This document shows positions 1 through 12,408 of a stretch of 64,000 nt of DNA, in pieces. The translations under genes and the position numbers were made by a program. This stretch comes from Siderastrea radians (taxonomy: Eukaryota > Cnidaria > Anthozoa > Scleractinia > Rhizangiidae), in assembly GCA_964017195.1 (NCBI GenBank), contig OZ024894.1, positions 3,862,847 to 3,926,846 of the forward strand. The letters run 5' to 3'. Below the pieces are notes generated by a model. It saw only the letters and a list, made by a program, of their open reading frames with translations. It had not been told where the DNA came from and searched no databases. Position 1 is the first letter of the stretch. Each line of letters begins with the position of its first letter.

Positions 1-715
1 ACTGGTGCAGATCCATTTCCTACCGCATCGAAAATGTAAGCGCATTTGTGAAAACTGAAAAGTTCAGTTTGTTACTATCTTTCTCGTAATCATTGACGAA
101 ACTGAAATTCAACTTTTGTAAACTTGCCCCTTCCCATTCACCCAAATGCAAAGGCCTCAACCGAGCGTTTTCAGGAGCCCGAAAAGTTTGCCCTGGTTCC
201 CGGATACCGAAGTGAAGGGGTGACTCCTAGAGTCCCACACTTTCCCTTCTTGGAGCCCTGGAGCCCTGAAGCCCTGGAGCCCTAGAGCCCTGGAGCCCTA
301 AGGCCCTGCATTTTTACCTGCCAGCCCAGGAGCCCTAAACTCCATTGAGACCCTGAAGGGTACAAATAGCTACCTGCAAACAGTTAGGAACTAAATAAGA
401 CAGCATGGGGTGAGGGAGCGTTGTAAGCCACTAAGTCCGGCCCTTAATCATACAGAAACAAACCTGTCGGTATCAATACCTTTTAAATTGGTCATGAAAT
501 TTACTTTTTTCACTTTCTCCTAGTATTCCCTATATTTCATTTTTATGTCACTAGTCAAACTTCGAAAGTGATAGGACCGTTACAGCTGCAAAAGGCATTT
601 TTTGGTGAAATTTTCACTTTTCAGTGATAGAAACTTCACTTTCCACCGTACGTCCCAAGTTTAACGTTTAAAAAAGCTTACGCTGACGTTAAGCAGAGAA
701 ATTGCCCTACCAAAC
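1..715. other. Non-coding 5' flank
   Basis: I see no coding exon here. The stretch holds a short GAGCCCT minisatellite (annotated separately) and presumably the promoter and 5' UTR of the membrane-protein gene that follows. No TATA box stood out. Confidence 0.5.
252..305. repeat. GAGCCCT-type minisatellite
   Basis: About seven imperfect tandem copies of a 7-8 bp unit (GGAGCCCT with TGAAGCCCT and TAGAGCCCT variants). Seen directly; no function proposed. Confidence 0.7.
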
Positions 716-1561
716 ATGAACAGGGCAGCAAGTAACTGTGAATTCACCCCTCTTCTTGATCATGTACAGGTTACTCGCCTGCGTTTGCGGAAAAAATCAG
801 TCGTTTTGGTGATTGCGGAAAACAGAATTATTTGTTTGTTGTATTTCTGTTTTCTTCTGTGGCAACTGGTGGGCTACATCTTAGTTTTGATCAAAGCGGT
901 TCAGTGTTGCCTTCGAGAAAAGCACTTGATGATGGAGTGCAAAAACTTCACAGCTTTTGAATATTCAGAAGACATCGGGCTTGTAGCTGCCATTTCACAC
1001 TCCACAGGATATTGGTTATTCCTCTTCGTTCTTGTTAAAACTCCGCAGTTCCTTGGCTGGGGCACCGTGTTCAAGAAACTGCTTCACCTGCCGTCATTTT
1101 GGAGCCTACAATTACTAAGTATTTTGTCCATTGTTCATTACATTACTTTTTTGTGCCTTGACAATGCTCCTCCAATTCCCGAAATTACAGTTTTCTTGTA
1201 TGTTTTGGAAACTATAGCTCTGACTGTACTGGTTTCAGTTTTGAACTATTTTAAAATCAATCCCCTGGCTGGCATATTTCCGAGACAAACCTTCCTTTTA
1301 GCGAAAGCTACAATGGTTCTGTTGTTTATCGGAACGCTCCTTTCTTTCGCCATCGGTTGTTTGCAGTTAGCCTTCGACGTCATCGGGTTCGACGACGACA
1401 GTGGCTCGAGCACTTCCGAAAACCTTCGTATCGCGTTCGGCTTTCTCCGACAAACTGTCAGCATTGTCTTTCTACACAAGGTTATGAGCTTCTTATGGAG
1501 AAAACTGTTTAACGATGACGAAGACATTTTGCTTGGCGAAGAGAATTTCTGGGAACCGTGA
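716..1561 (+). CDS. Six-pass membrane protein, unknown function
   Basis: Intact single-exon frame of 281 residues from an ATG in good context (AAACATGA) to TGA. Hydrophobic segments lie at about residues 38-60, 87-107, 130-148, 157-177, 194-221 and 240-260, so about six membrane passes are likely. There is no cleavable signal peptide: the first 35 residues are polar and basic (RLRLRKK), and the C-terminus is acidic (NDDED, EEN), suggesting both ends are cytoplasmic. A possible N-glycosylation site (NFT) is at residue 77 in the first loop, beside several cysteines. A canonical AATAAA lies 20 bp after the stop. I do not recognise the family. Lack of introns could mean a lineage-specific gene or an old retrocopy. 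It is neither overlapped nor interrupted by repeats. Confidence 0.7.
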   Translation: MNRAASNCEFTPLLDHVQVTRLRLRKKSVVLVIAENRIICLLYFCFLLWQLVGYILVLIKAVQCCLREKHLMMECKNFTAFEYSEDIGLVAAISHSTGYWLFLFVLVKTPQFLGWGTVFKKLLHLPSFWSLQLLSILSIVHYITFLCLDNAPPIPEITVFLYVLETIALTVLVSVLNYFKINPLAGIFPRQTFLLAKATMVLLFIGTLLSFAIGCLQLAFDVIGFDDDSGSSTSENLRIAFGFLRQTVSIVFLHKVMSFLWRKLFNDDEDILLGEENFWEP

Positions 1562-1580
1562 TTAATGCAAGGTGGAATTC

Positions 1581-1586
1581 AATAAA
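1581..1586 (+). promoter_or_regulatory. Poly(A) signal AATAAA
   Basis: Canonical hexamer 20 bp after the stop codon of the six-pass membrane protein, supporting it as a transcribed gene with a short 3' UTR. Confidence 0.55.
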
Positions 1587-3340
1587 ATGACACAGGAAGC
1601 TTCCAAGAAACGGGACTTATGTCACGGTAAAACAATGACTATGTGATGTGACAGTATGTCACGGTAAAGAATGACTAGGTATCGTAACGCTCTTAGACGC
1701 GAAATATCCCGAGAACATTAAAAAGAACAATTCAAGCAGTTTCTCAAACAGAGATTTCCAAGAACGAGAGGTCACTTTTATAGTACCTATTCTACAATAA
1801 TAAACTGAAAGTACACGTAAAAGGATAAAATAAGAATAACTTAACTTGAACTTTATTTACACAAGGTGAAAATATCAGTACAACTTGGAAGAAACGCAAA
1901 AATATTTACAAATAAGAATTAACTGTTCGACATGTTTGCCGTGTGGGAGTCTGACATGGAGAGTAAGAAGCTAATCTCCACTTTAAATGTCCCGATGTGA
2001 ATTATCGTAATTACGTTAAGTGGAGAATGATTCCACGGAAGAGTCCTGCTATAGCCAAATTACGCTTTAGTTAATCAGTGCGGGATTTTGGCAGAGCTAG
2101 TTTATTATCGTTATTTGTTAGGTCGTAATCTGTGCTACGAGGTATAAATATGGTTTGTAAATAGCTAGGAGGAAGTTGTTTCAGCGATTAAAATACTACT
2201 GTTGCTTTTAGTTTCTATCGTCTAGTACCTGCTGTTATCCCAGCCCTGATAGAAGAGGAGAGCATATGCACTGGAATCATGGCTCAATTACATGGAAGAA
2301 ATTACTAGTAGTATCTTTAACTCAAAGCTCAATGGGAACTTTGCGTCCATATGTATATGAAACTTCGTTTTCAGAATTTGTAAACCACTTTTTTTGACTG
2401 AATAAGCTACGTACAGCTGTTTTGTTCTCGAAAAGGTGAACCCGCAAAAACGAGCCGTGGCGAAGGCTATTGGGAAAAGGTAAGTTGTCTCCGCGGCTTC
2501 ACCGCTCAAACATTGCCTTTGTAAGAAAAATACCTCCAGCCACGAAGGCTAATGACTGAAGTAGAGCAAGGCTCGTAAGAATCTAATCCGGGCCAATCAC
2601 AGCGGTCAGACGTAGGACGCGTGCGCTGTTCTCACCTTAATTTTGCAATACAAAAAACAGACGTGAGAAAACTTAAGCCGTTTCTAAAAAGGTAATGTTT
2701 TCACGCCGGAAGCGGGTTTAATTTAAAATGAAGTGACTGACAGCCAACAGTTTCATCGGAGTGAAACTCGGTTTGTCGGGACATTCCTTTAATAGTCATC
2801 ATAAGTACTTCGCGCACGTAAACTTTTGCACTGATACAAGTTTCAAAGGCACGCTACCTTTTTTGTGTTTATCCGCTGTGAAGCCAGTCGCAAGAGGCGA
2901 AAACGACGTCACAATGAACGCAACTAATCAAAACTTTGAAAAATATGTAAACAGGTGCAAAGCGCGGGGAAATATGCGCAAGACAATCTAAGATTGGTTT
3001 TGATTTTTCTCTTGATTGGTTGCAAACCCAGCATGCTTATTCCAGTTGGTATAGCGCACATTACGAGCGGTTTTGAGGTAATCAAAGAGCTTAGTATTTA
3101 CAAAACCCAAGCAAAAATATTAACAATAATTCCAGACGTTGGCTTTGAACTGGTCTTCAACTAAAATAATTTAGGAGAATGGTTTTTCTCTACAAAAAAG
3201 TATTTTTCATCGCTCTTTGGCTTCTTCTCTACTCGTATGATAATAGCTGGAAACCTACTGGTAGTGAACCAATGAGAGTGTTCAAATGCTCATATCCAGT
3301 CAGTCTAAACTACTTTAGGCGTAATCTACCGAAAACTCTC
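1587..3340. other. Intergenic region between convergent genes
   Basis: Lies between the 3' end of the six-pass gene (+) and that of CTL-1 (-). Open frames of 60-93 codons occur on both strands but show no domain, splice or codon-conservation support. I see nothing convincing. Confidence 0.45.
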
Positions 3341-6300
3341 CTAGTCTTCAGGGAATATAATTTTAACGTAAGCAAGTTCGACATTGGAACAGTCTGTAGC
3401 CGCTGGCTTTTTATTACTGCCATCTCCATTTTGAACAACCTGACGACAACATTGCGATGAGCTGTGCACAACGTCATTACCATCTTTAGGCGTATTCTCA
3501 CACGAATCTGCTCTTTCAACTTTATCTTCACCGCCATCTCCACTGTTATTTAGCGGATATTTGCCTCCAAGTTCCTTGCTGTTTTTGCGTCTTATCGCCG
3601 ATCGTCTCACAATGGGAGAATCTGCTGGGCGGTTTTGGCGCAACGCTGCCAACTGAACAGAACCATTCGCACTCAAATCCGCGCAGTCGACTTCATCTTC
3701 TTCGCCATCTCCGCTCTTATTGAGCGGATATTTACTTTCAAGTTCCTTGCTGCTTTTTCTTTTTATCGCTACGCGCCTCGGAATCGGACAATCTGCTGGC
3801 TTTTGATTAGGCTCTCTGAAATGCACTCGTACGTGATTGGATCCCGGTTGTTTCTTTTCCTTTCCTTTCGTATTAAGGATCGACTTGGTGTTCACGTCGT
3901 AATGAATAGCTTCCACATTTATGTCGCCAAGTTGTTTCTTTGGTCTTTGTTTTAGGCGCCATAGAAGGAAGACAATGATGCAGACTAGGACCAAGATCAC
4001 ACAGCTCAGCGGAATTACCGAGACAGTCCAGTGGATGTATCCGGATGGAGGTTGCACTGGAATAAACAAAAATGTAAACACAGTATTTCCTGTTTTCTTT
4101 AAACAGCCTGTGAACTCTTAATTTACATTTTTAAAGGGAATACGGTCGAGCCATTTTCGTAAAAGCTACCAGCCAAAATAGTAGGAGTTATGGTCGTCGC
4201 AAGGGAGAGCTATGCGCTTAGAGACTCAAATGTGGTAACAAAATTGAGAAAATTAAAGATTAAAGAACTGTTACACGATGAGAGAAGTGCACACCCCCCC
4301 CCCCAAAAAAGAAAGGAAGTCGAATTCGGTGTGTCAGTTGCTTCAAAGGGGAACCAAGGCGGACTGCCGTGCGGAATTTCCAATAATAGTGATTTGATCT
4401 GATTTAACTGGAATGAAAAAAAAAAAAAAAAAGGACCGGAAGAAGAAAGAATCTCACTATCATGGATCTCATGGACAAGTAGTCACTTAAAAGTGGTACC
4501 GTTTGTATTTACAAGGACACTTGGCGAATTTCAGCTGCATGCTTGGCAATTCATGTCAAAACTGTCAAAACTATTGTTCAAGGATGGAGATGATTCAAAA
4601 AAGGCATTGACTTTGTGGCAAACAGCGATAAATTTTTATGGGCGTCCACGGACAAAATATAGAAATTCAGGATGTGCAAGGATACATAATCCGATGCGGA
4701 AATGAAATCGAAAGAAACCAAAACGATAACGTGGGCGGCGTTTACGTCACGTTTTCTGAGTAGCAGTGCTAAGTTCTTTTTAACGACTACACGATTAAAA
4801 AGCCAAATTCACGGGGGAAGTTAATATTTATGAGCCAAAATATCTCGATCGTAGCCATTTGGCATGTTCAGAGACTCATTCAGATTTTTCTTTTCAACTC
4901 ACAGCAAAACCCCATCCAGCAAAAATTAATAATTTTAGTCCTCAGTAACACCGTGACCACTCTTCCACCTAAACTTGCCATCTTTTTCAAGCTGTATACT
5001 GGCCCTAAGCAAACTTAACTTTTGAAGGTTGCGACAGTTATTTTTTTAGGGCATGTTTACGTTACTAGCTGAAGAAAAATAATTCATTTACTATATACAT
5101 AAGTAAGATACAAACTGTTTATCTAGTTAAGTTCCTACCTTTTTCAACCATGACCATAACATCGGGTTTTCTTTGCTTTTCTATTCTAGTGAATCTAGTG
5201 GTTGCAGTCTTTCTTGTGGGCGACTTTGAAGACTCAGCACTGTTACGCAAAATTTTAGTTGTTTGAATTTCAATTATTTTTGCTTGAACTTTACAGATGA
5301 TGCCATCTCTTGAGCAGTCTGCGGGAAAAGTTGAAAAGTGAATAAAATTTATTGCGTAGTATGTTATAATGTTACGTATTTATGGTTTCGTATGTATCAT
5401 GTTTCGGTGACTGATATCCTCTGAAGTGGCGCCGCCTACAAACACCTTTCCGAGTTTTTTTTGTCCATTTCCCTTTAGTGTTTTCAAATATAGTTCATTT
5501 GTCTGTACTAAAACCAGGTCTTGTAAACAAAACTGGCCTTGTTTTTCGCCTCTCAGGTATTTTACGTAGAGTGTCAGCGTCATGGAATCGCTTCCTGTAG
5601 TTGGAAAGTTGGCACCCTGCCGCTGATCACTTGTTGAACATTACATTGTGACAAAATGCATGTCTCTCGCTGACCCGCGCTGCACGAGTCTGAAACGTAG
5701 TTGATTCATGGCTAGTGATCGACGTTCGCTGACAGTTGCTAAAACACGATCGCGGAGTCGAGCAGAAAGTTTGCTGTTTTTGGCTAACGATTTCGCGATT
5801 TCCGATCGTTTTCCAGCAATTAATCATATGAAAAAGCTTAGCCGCTTTATGTTTAGGGCATACTTGTAAGCGAGCTAGAACGTTTCAGCTTAAGTTCTGC
5901 CTAACATTGACCTACCTTGAAGGGTTCAATATTCCTTGTTTCTGAACTGACCAATTTCCAAAAAGCTTACAAGTGGAATTAAGTATTAAATCGCGTGACG
6001 TAAGTGTTGTACATGTTGTTAACTTTTTCTCACATGCACGTTTTTAGATGATTTCCGTTTGCCCCCGAGAAATAACGTTTTCCCGATTCCGTTCAATGTA
6101 ATCGTACTTTTTAACCTTGTTTGCAGTGATTCGTTTGTGCTTTTCCTTCTTTAATGTTATTGTGGTCAACAGTCTATATTTGCCATGATCGCATTACTAC
6201 TGAATACAATTGATGCAGTCGGAAGGAAATTAAGTATAAACACTGCCATTGCTTTGCCAATTATATCATTCTGTACAACACATTTTGATAAAAACTAAAG

Positions 6301-9300
6301 AGCATAAAAGTTCTAGTTTTAGATTAGCTTTTAAACGATTGGCCGTTTTCTGGCGACCTTTTTTTGGAACTGGCACGTGCCTGGAGTAATTGTCATTGTC
6401 ATTGTTATAATAACCAAAATGAGTAGTGGAGTTAATTCTGACAAATTCAGTTGCTTGAAATCGTGTCTTACTCACGGCTGACGCACTACCAAATGACCAA
6501 AACAAACTCAAAGGCAACAATCAGTCATCTACCTATCAACTTTCGTCCACAAGAAAATCTTCCGTGCGGCATGAAACTGTTGTAGCTTTTAATTTTTCCG
6601 TAATCCGTACAAAGGGGCAAAGAAGAGGCAAAAATATGTCCCGCGAAAACTGTTACAGCGAACACGCAGACTGCCATGTCCGGCTTCGCTGAAGGAAGCA
6701 ACAAGGAAAACTGATACTGTCTCATGATCGCATCCTTTGGAAAACAATACCTGAATAGCTTTGTATTTCCCCAATCTTGAAATTTGTTACTATCGATATA
6801 TCATCTTGCATTGCAAAGTGTTACTTTTGGAAAAGTTACAGCTGCCTTCATTGTTGTATGCACACCACTTAAACCTTAATTTGCAGTGACGAAAAGGAAA
6901 TTTCTCTTTACGTTATCAATACTTGTTCAGACAGCCAAGTGATGAGAACAAAGAAAGTGATCACCAACGGATAAGATGCCTTCATTAAGACAAATTCTCC
7001 TGCCTTGTTCCATACGAAATGTGTGGAGAGCAGTAAAGAAAATAAACATTTTTATGTTATGTTTCGCTGGCTATCGTTTACGATGATAATTCGACCAAGT
7101 GCAGCACTTAAGTTTGATGAAAGTTCACCTGTACTAAGGATACTGGGTGGAATTGAAATTTATCTTGGGTTTTGGCAGCGGATCGTGGTAGACGAACTTG
7201 TAGTGTCTGTTTCGGATCCGAGTCTAACACAACAAGGAAATTGGATGCTGATGTTTTAGATGAATCACTGGCAAAAGCCTGGCAGTGACAACAATTAATT
7301 ACCGCTAAGAAAGTATAAATCCTCCTATCATTAGCAAAAGAATTTAATCCTGCAAAACAACATAATAAACTCAGGCCACAAAAAACGTTTTTGACATTTA
7401 GCAAATTATGCGTCACAACACTCACGTACCAGTAGGATTTTCGCAGATATAACCAGCAGAAAAGTTTCCTCTGACGTAATTAAAATGCCCTATGGTCCCT
7501 GGGGGACTGTTACTGGCCCTAACTGCAAAAGGTGCACCATCTCGAGGCTGCCACGACTGCCAGCGATTAATGGTAAGCTGCTTTCCACTCACCCAGGCCC
7601 AGTTTCCAGAGGCGTTGACTCGCAAACCGATGTGCCAGTAATTGTTGAACCTGTTTTTCCGGTTTTGTATGTGCCCTTTGATAATTTGCCATTCATGCTC
7701 TGTTTCCATGGATACGAGATCTCCCCCGAAGTTCTGGCATGTTTTTCTGGCTGCAGGCCACGTGAGTCGGTCCTCGTGAATGGTGTAACAGGAGCATGTT
7801 GCTGGAGTCACTGAAGTTATACCACAAAAGCGGAATTAAATGGGGTAATAGGTCAATTTCTTTGAAACAGGATGCGTTTTAAGAAAGAAACAAAGAAAGA
7901 GAATGCTTTATAAGACTTATAACTGACTACAGACCCCAGTTAGCCCCCTCAATTGTTAGCAAACTGTTTTGACTCATCTTTTTATAACGTCAATCTTATT
8001 TTTTATTCAGTTTTAAAACTTGCCTTTTCTCGTCAATTTCGCTAAAGTTCTAGAAGATCTGCAAGGCTGTGTACTTCAAAAATATGATGGCACAATTGGA
8101 TTTAGTGAATTCTTGAAGAAAGAGCGAACAGTAACGATGTTTGCAAGTCGTAACAGCAGAACTTGAAAACGTTGGCTCGACGTTTTCGTAATCCACTTTC
8201 ATCCTAGCAGTTCAACTGAATTACCAAAAAACACTTACTTTATAGTTCACTGCACTGCTATAGTATCTGAACAAACCTAGATCACTATTTGTAGGTTTTT
8301 GCTTATGTCAGAATGTAACTTTTAGCTTCTGAAAGTGTTGCTAAAAATAGCGTACATAGTCACTTTAAGAAAGACGTAGCTTTCAGGTGTATTAACTGTT
8401 TTCATGGGAGTAACAAGGTTGGTTTTATTACAAATACTCTGATGAGAGATTTCACTATATTCTCTTTACTCAAGTGCATAAGTAGCTACTTATTTACTTG
8501 GTATACCTTAAATTTTCATTGACTGAAGGCACGTTCCTATGTCTGACTTAGTTTGGAGTGTTTGTTTCCCCCTTATCAACAGCACCCCTGTTCTAATCCT
8601 TGCTTTCCAACTTTTTACAGAAGCCCCTTCCCTCATCACAATGCACACACTTCCTGAACATTCAGACTTCCGTTATGAAGGGGGGTTATGACACTTCGTT
8701 TTCCCGAGCCTCCCACTTCAAACTATCACATCACCGCCGTCCCCCTGCCCGCACACCTATTGTAGCTCCAAATCACGTGGGTTCGTAAATCGCGTGACCA
8801 AAGCGGGTAAGTCGCGTGACTCCAGTTGTTGTTAGTGTTGATATTCCGTGATATCGATTTCAGTCGTACCTATACCGCCTGTAGATAAACAACTCAACTA
8901 CGCGATTGTAACCAACGGAAATGAAAGAATAACAAATAAAAACAATAAAGTCTTAAAAGAATAAAGTGAAAAAATCCGGTTTGCGGTATAATTGCAGTAC
9001 ACTGAGGAATCATTAAAATAAAATGTTCACTCAGTACCTACCAATAAACTCAAGAGTATTCACCATCGGCGAATTATATAAAAACTTTTTCTTGTCAAGA
9101 ATATCCAAGTTCAAGACCGAAAATTTCAGAACGCAATATAATGAGTGAAGGTAAAACGGAAATAACTAATTTTATGATATGTAACTCCTCATGCCAATAC
9201 GTGCAAAGATAAAAAATAACAATATCAAATAACATTTCTCACTTTTCGCCCAAAAATGGCTCACTTGTCAAAGTTTTAAGTTTTCTGATGGAACGGGGCT

Positions 9301-10084
9301 CGACGTACAAGGTCACAAAAATTGTTTATACACTTATCAAACTTTACCGTATAAAAAGCTTACGCAATTTTTGAACATTCAAAGGTGAAATCTAAGAGTT
9401 TCGTGAAGAAAGCTTAATATAGTGAGCTTTAATAGAAAGCTTTATATTTTTTCCGAGTACTTTGGTTATGAACTGAGCATCATATCATAAACTCCATTTG
9501 TAGCAGTTTGGTTTCCTTTAACGCATACTGCAACGTATTTTACGGAGTATTAACCTAACTGAATTTGGATGGAAATTATATGGTCTAATATATATTTACT
9601 TTGAAAGTAAACCTTTAAATTTTCAACATTTCATCCACTCGAACAGGCCTGCTAGCAATTTTGAAACTATTTACTAATTTTCAGCTCCCATTAGATTCTA
9701 ATGAAAATCCGAACTGATTCTATATTATCATCTAACACTTGAAGAGCCTGACACGAGAGTGGCCGAGAGCTCAGATGTCTAGTCCTAATTAGTAATTTAT
9801 TTAGGTTCTTGTTGGGCAGAATTTTAGCCGTCTCTTCTGATTGTCGTCAGCGGATTGAAATTCAGAACAGGCTATTGGCCGCTCCTATACCACATACTCT
9901 TGGGCCAAAAACGCAACGTTCATTGCGTACGTCTGGTAAACACTTTGTTTCACAGTTCGTCCGACTACAGCCTGTACGTATGCTTGTTGATCGCGTGAGA
10001 TAGGTTTGTTTGACCAAAGAGAATCTTACCTTCTTTAACGAATGGGAAAATAAGAATGATCCCAAACAATAGTCTAGCGTCCAT
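3341..10084 (-). CDS. CTL-1: C-type lectin-like receptor with ITIM-like tail
   Basis: Four coding exons on the minus strand: 10084-10030 (signal peptide), 7810-7430 (CTLD), 5318-5139 (Lys/Thr-rich stalk) and 4056-3341 (membrane segment, tail, stop TAG). All internal junctions are phase 1 with GT/AG sites; lengths 55+381+180+716 close to 443 residues. The CTLD shows the start signature LTWPAARKTC, the WHIGL core, GNWAW and the closing YICEN cysteine, but lacks the usual C2-C3 cysteine pair and has no QPD/EPN calcium motif. Stalk ~60 residues; membrane helix about 217-238, uncharged. The tail (239-443) carries two ~43-residue repeats (289-332 and 347-389), Tyr258, and L-A-Y435-V-K-I near the C-terminus, matching the ITIM consensus. 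Family knowledge: type I CTLD receptors bind glycans or proteins at the cell surface. Signalling is inference. Confidence 0.8.
10030..10084 (-). CDS. CTL-1 exon 1 (signal peptide)
   Basis: The 55-nt exon begins at the ATG and encodes 18 residues with a hydrophobic core (LLFGIILIFPF), ending GAAG|GTAAGA in phase 1. Length, phase and the ending F/L-V-K-E are shared with the first exons at 34765-34819, 39622-39676, 44053-44107 and 57022-57076, which supports this start although the CTLD exon is 2.2 kb away. Confidence 0.8.
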
Positions 10085-12408
10085 GATGGCTATTCTTCAG
10101 ATTCTTGAAACCAATACTTTTGAAGTCTTCGACTGTAGTGATTTATTTGATTGTGCCCACACTAAACGAAAGTGATATCGACACTTGTCATTCCAAATTC
10201 GGTTCGTTCGTACAATGTAGGCGTCGTCGAAAGTTCAAAATTTTTACACGTATATTAGGCGGCACGGCACCGGGAGTAATGAAAATAAAGAAATATCACA
10301 TATCGTATTGGCATAACTTCTAGATTCAATATATAGGGCAATGTTTTTTGTACTTTGTTCCCATGACAGGTCTAACAATAACACCAATAACACAAGATTG
10401 GGTTGAGAGAGTCGAGAAGGGCAACGGTCAATGCACGGTGCACCTATTTATAACAACGTTTCTGTCAACACTGCTGTCACTAGGGTAAAGCTTTGTGCCT
10501 AAGAAAGGCAATTTTCATTGCAAAGATCGGTAGCAAGTTGTACCTGACCAAGCCTGAACAAGACTGACAAAATAGGACATCGGCTCAATAGCGTAATTTT
10601 AATGAACTCGAGGGGGAAGGGGGGGGGGGGGCGGCTTCCTTTGGATAGGTATGGTTTTCTGGGTCAATTGTTTTGAACTAATGCATACAGGCTACACAGT
10701 TTCGCCAGAATTGGTTCGACTTTATTATGAGCGACAGCCCGGCTAGCTCTTGACAAGCAGCACTTTACTACTAGTTTGTCAGGATAAACTGGAAGTTTAT
10801 CTTGCGTGCGTTGTACTGACAGGGTCATTAGACGAGTTAATGTCTTAGTAGGGAACAGAACAGACTTTTAAGGTGAGCCGAACCATTCGTCCGCCGACTA
10901 CCGGCCCCAGGAAATTGAGTCTTTCAGTTCGCTTGTAAGTTATTAGTGGGATGTAGGGAATAATATGGCGTATTACTCCATGCTCTCTAGACGGGTTAAG
11001 TTAGATCACTCTAAAGGTTAGACGGCGAGGTTGGCATCTCCCTATATATTTCGTGGTTGGAGCAAGGGGGAGCAAGCAAGCGGATCCGCGGATCGGAGAG
11101 CGTTTCGCGAGATCATGTGAGGGGCTCTAAAGCAAAGTGGGCCAACAAACAAAACTACGAATTGCTTCTGGAAAAAAAAAAGATACGGTCAAAGTGATCA
11201 GTCAAAGAGATAGGGCAGGGGGGAGGGGATTTGTATTGCAGTTCAAAGCCAGATAGGAAATTTCCAGTTATTTTTTTTTCAAGTGCATAGAACCGATTTC
11301 GCATCATTACAGAGAGAACCTCTTGTCATTACTTGATAATATTTTCATCTTGAAAGAAGAGAAGTCAACGTGTGGAATTTCTATGCGTGGGATGTCCTCT
11401 CCAGTAATTAAGCATTTCAGTTACGCCAAGGAATAAATCTCATCCACCACTCAAATATGTCGGTTCCACCTATTGTAGTCTGCCGTAGAATTCTAGGTGA
11501 AATCAGTGACCATTGAGACCACTGGAAGCTACAGCGGGAAAACGAAATCCCCCCCCCCCCCCTAAACCCTAAGAGAAAAGAGAACGGAGAAAACAAACAA
11601 ATAAGCGGTATGTAGGTCCACTAAAGCGTTTTCACCTGGCTTATTAAACTGGAATTTTGGTTTCGTTTGTAATAAGAAAGCTACATAAGCTAGATAGGTA
11701 CGTCCCCCAACCTTTCACAAAAGGCATAATTTTTGATCTGTTTTGGTCTCAAAATGCGTCTTTATTTTGCACTGTTGTTCTGAAATTGCGTATGGTTTTG
11801 CCTTCGAATTTATGTTTGAAATTGGGCATCATAAGTTTTCAAAAAAAAAAACCGGAGAAAGCATACAAGCATTTTTAACTCTTTTCATATTAAAACGAAA
11901 AAGAAACAAAAGAAGTCACCATCTATACTCTATGATGTAATAAAGCCGATTTACTGCTTTAATTTAATGGATACGCAAAAACAAAACAAAGCCAGGTCTG
12001 GAAACGGGTAAGGATTTCAGAGGGAAGGTTTGAGAAGGGGCCTGGAAAATGTCATATTTTGGTCTGAATTAGGGCTAGACGAAACAGACGGCTCAGCCTT
12101 AACAAAAAATTCGAGGAGTTGCCTTCCTTGCCCCGGGGGGGATTTTATCTATCGTTCACACTACACGCTCGACAACAAAGCCAACAGTCTCCGTTTTCAT
12201 CCATCATCACAATAATGCGTTGGCACGTTGAGTGTAATTGTTTGGTAGGCTACCTTTATATCGCGGTTGCGTCACGCAACCTAGCCCCTGCCTTTATGTC
12301 ATGCCGTATCCCTCAAAGTGACTGCCGAAGCACTGGAGAATTCAAAGTAGACACCATTTAGGAAATCGTAGTTCAAGTAAAGAAAAGTGCTTCATATAGA
12401 AGAAAAAT
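10085..12408. other. Divergent intergenic region between CTL-1 and the esterase
   Basis: About 2.3 kb between the start codons of CTL-1 (-) and the esterase (+), so it should hold both promoters. A poly-G run lies at about 10619-10632 and a poly-C run near 11550-11562. A GATATC motif at 10169-10174 recalls the block upstream of the other CTL first exons, but the CCAAT part of that block is not conserved here. No coding exon recognised. Confidence 0.45.

Noticed and set aside
7485..7814. Plus-strand 109-codon frame
   Set aside because: Exact antisense shadow of the CTL-1 CTLD exon, which has family signatures and splice sites.
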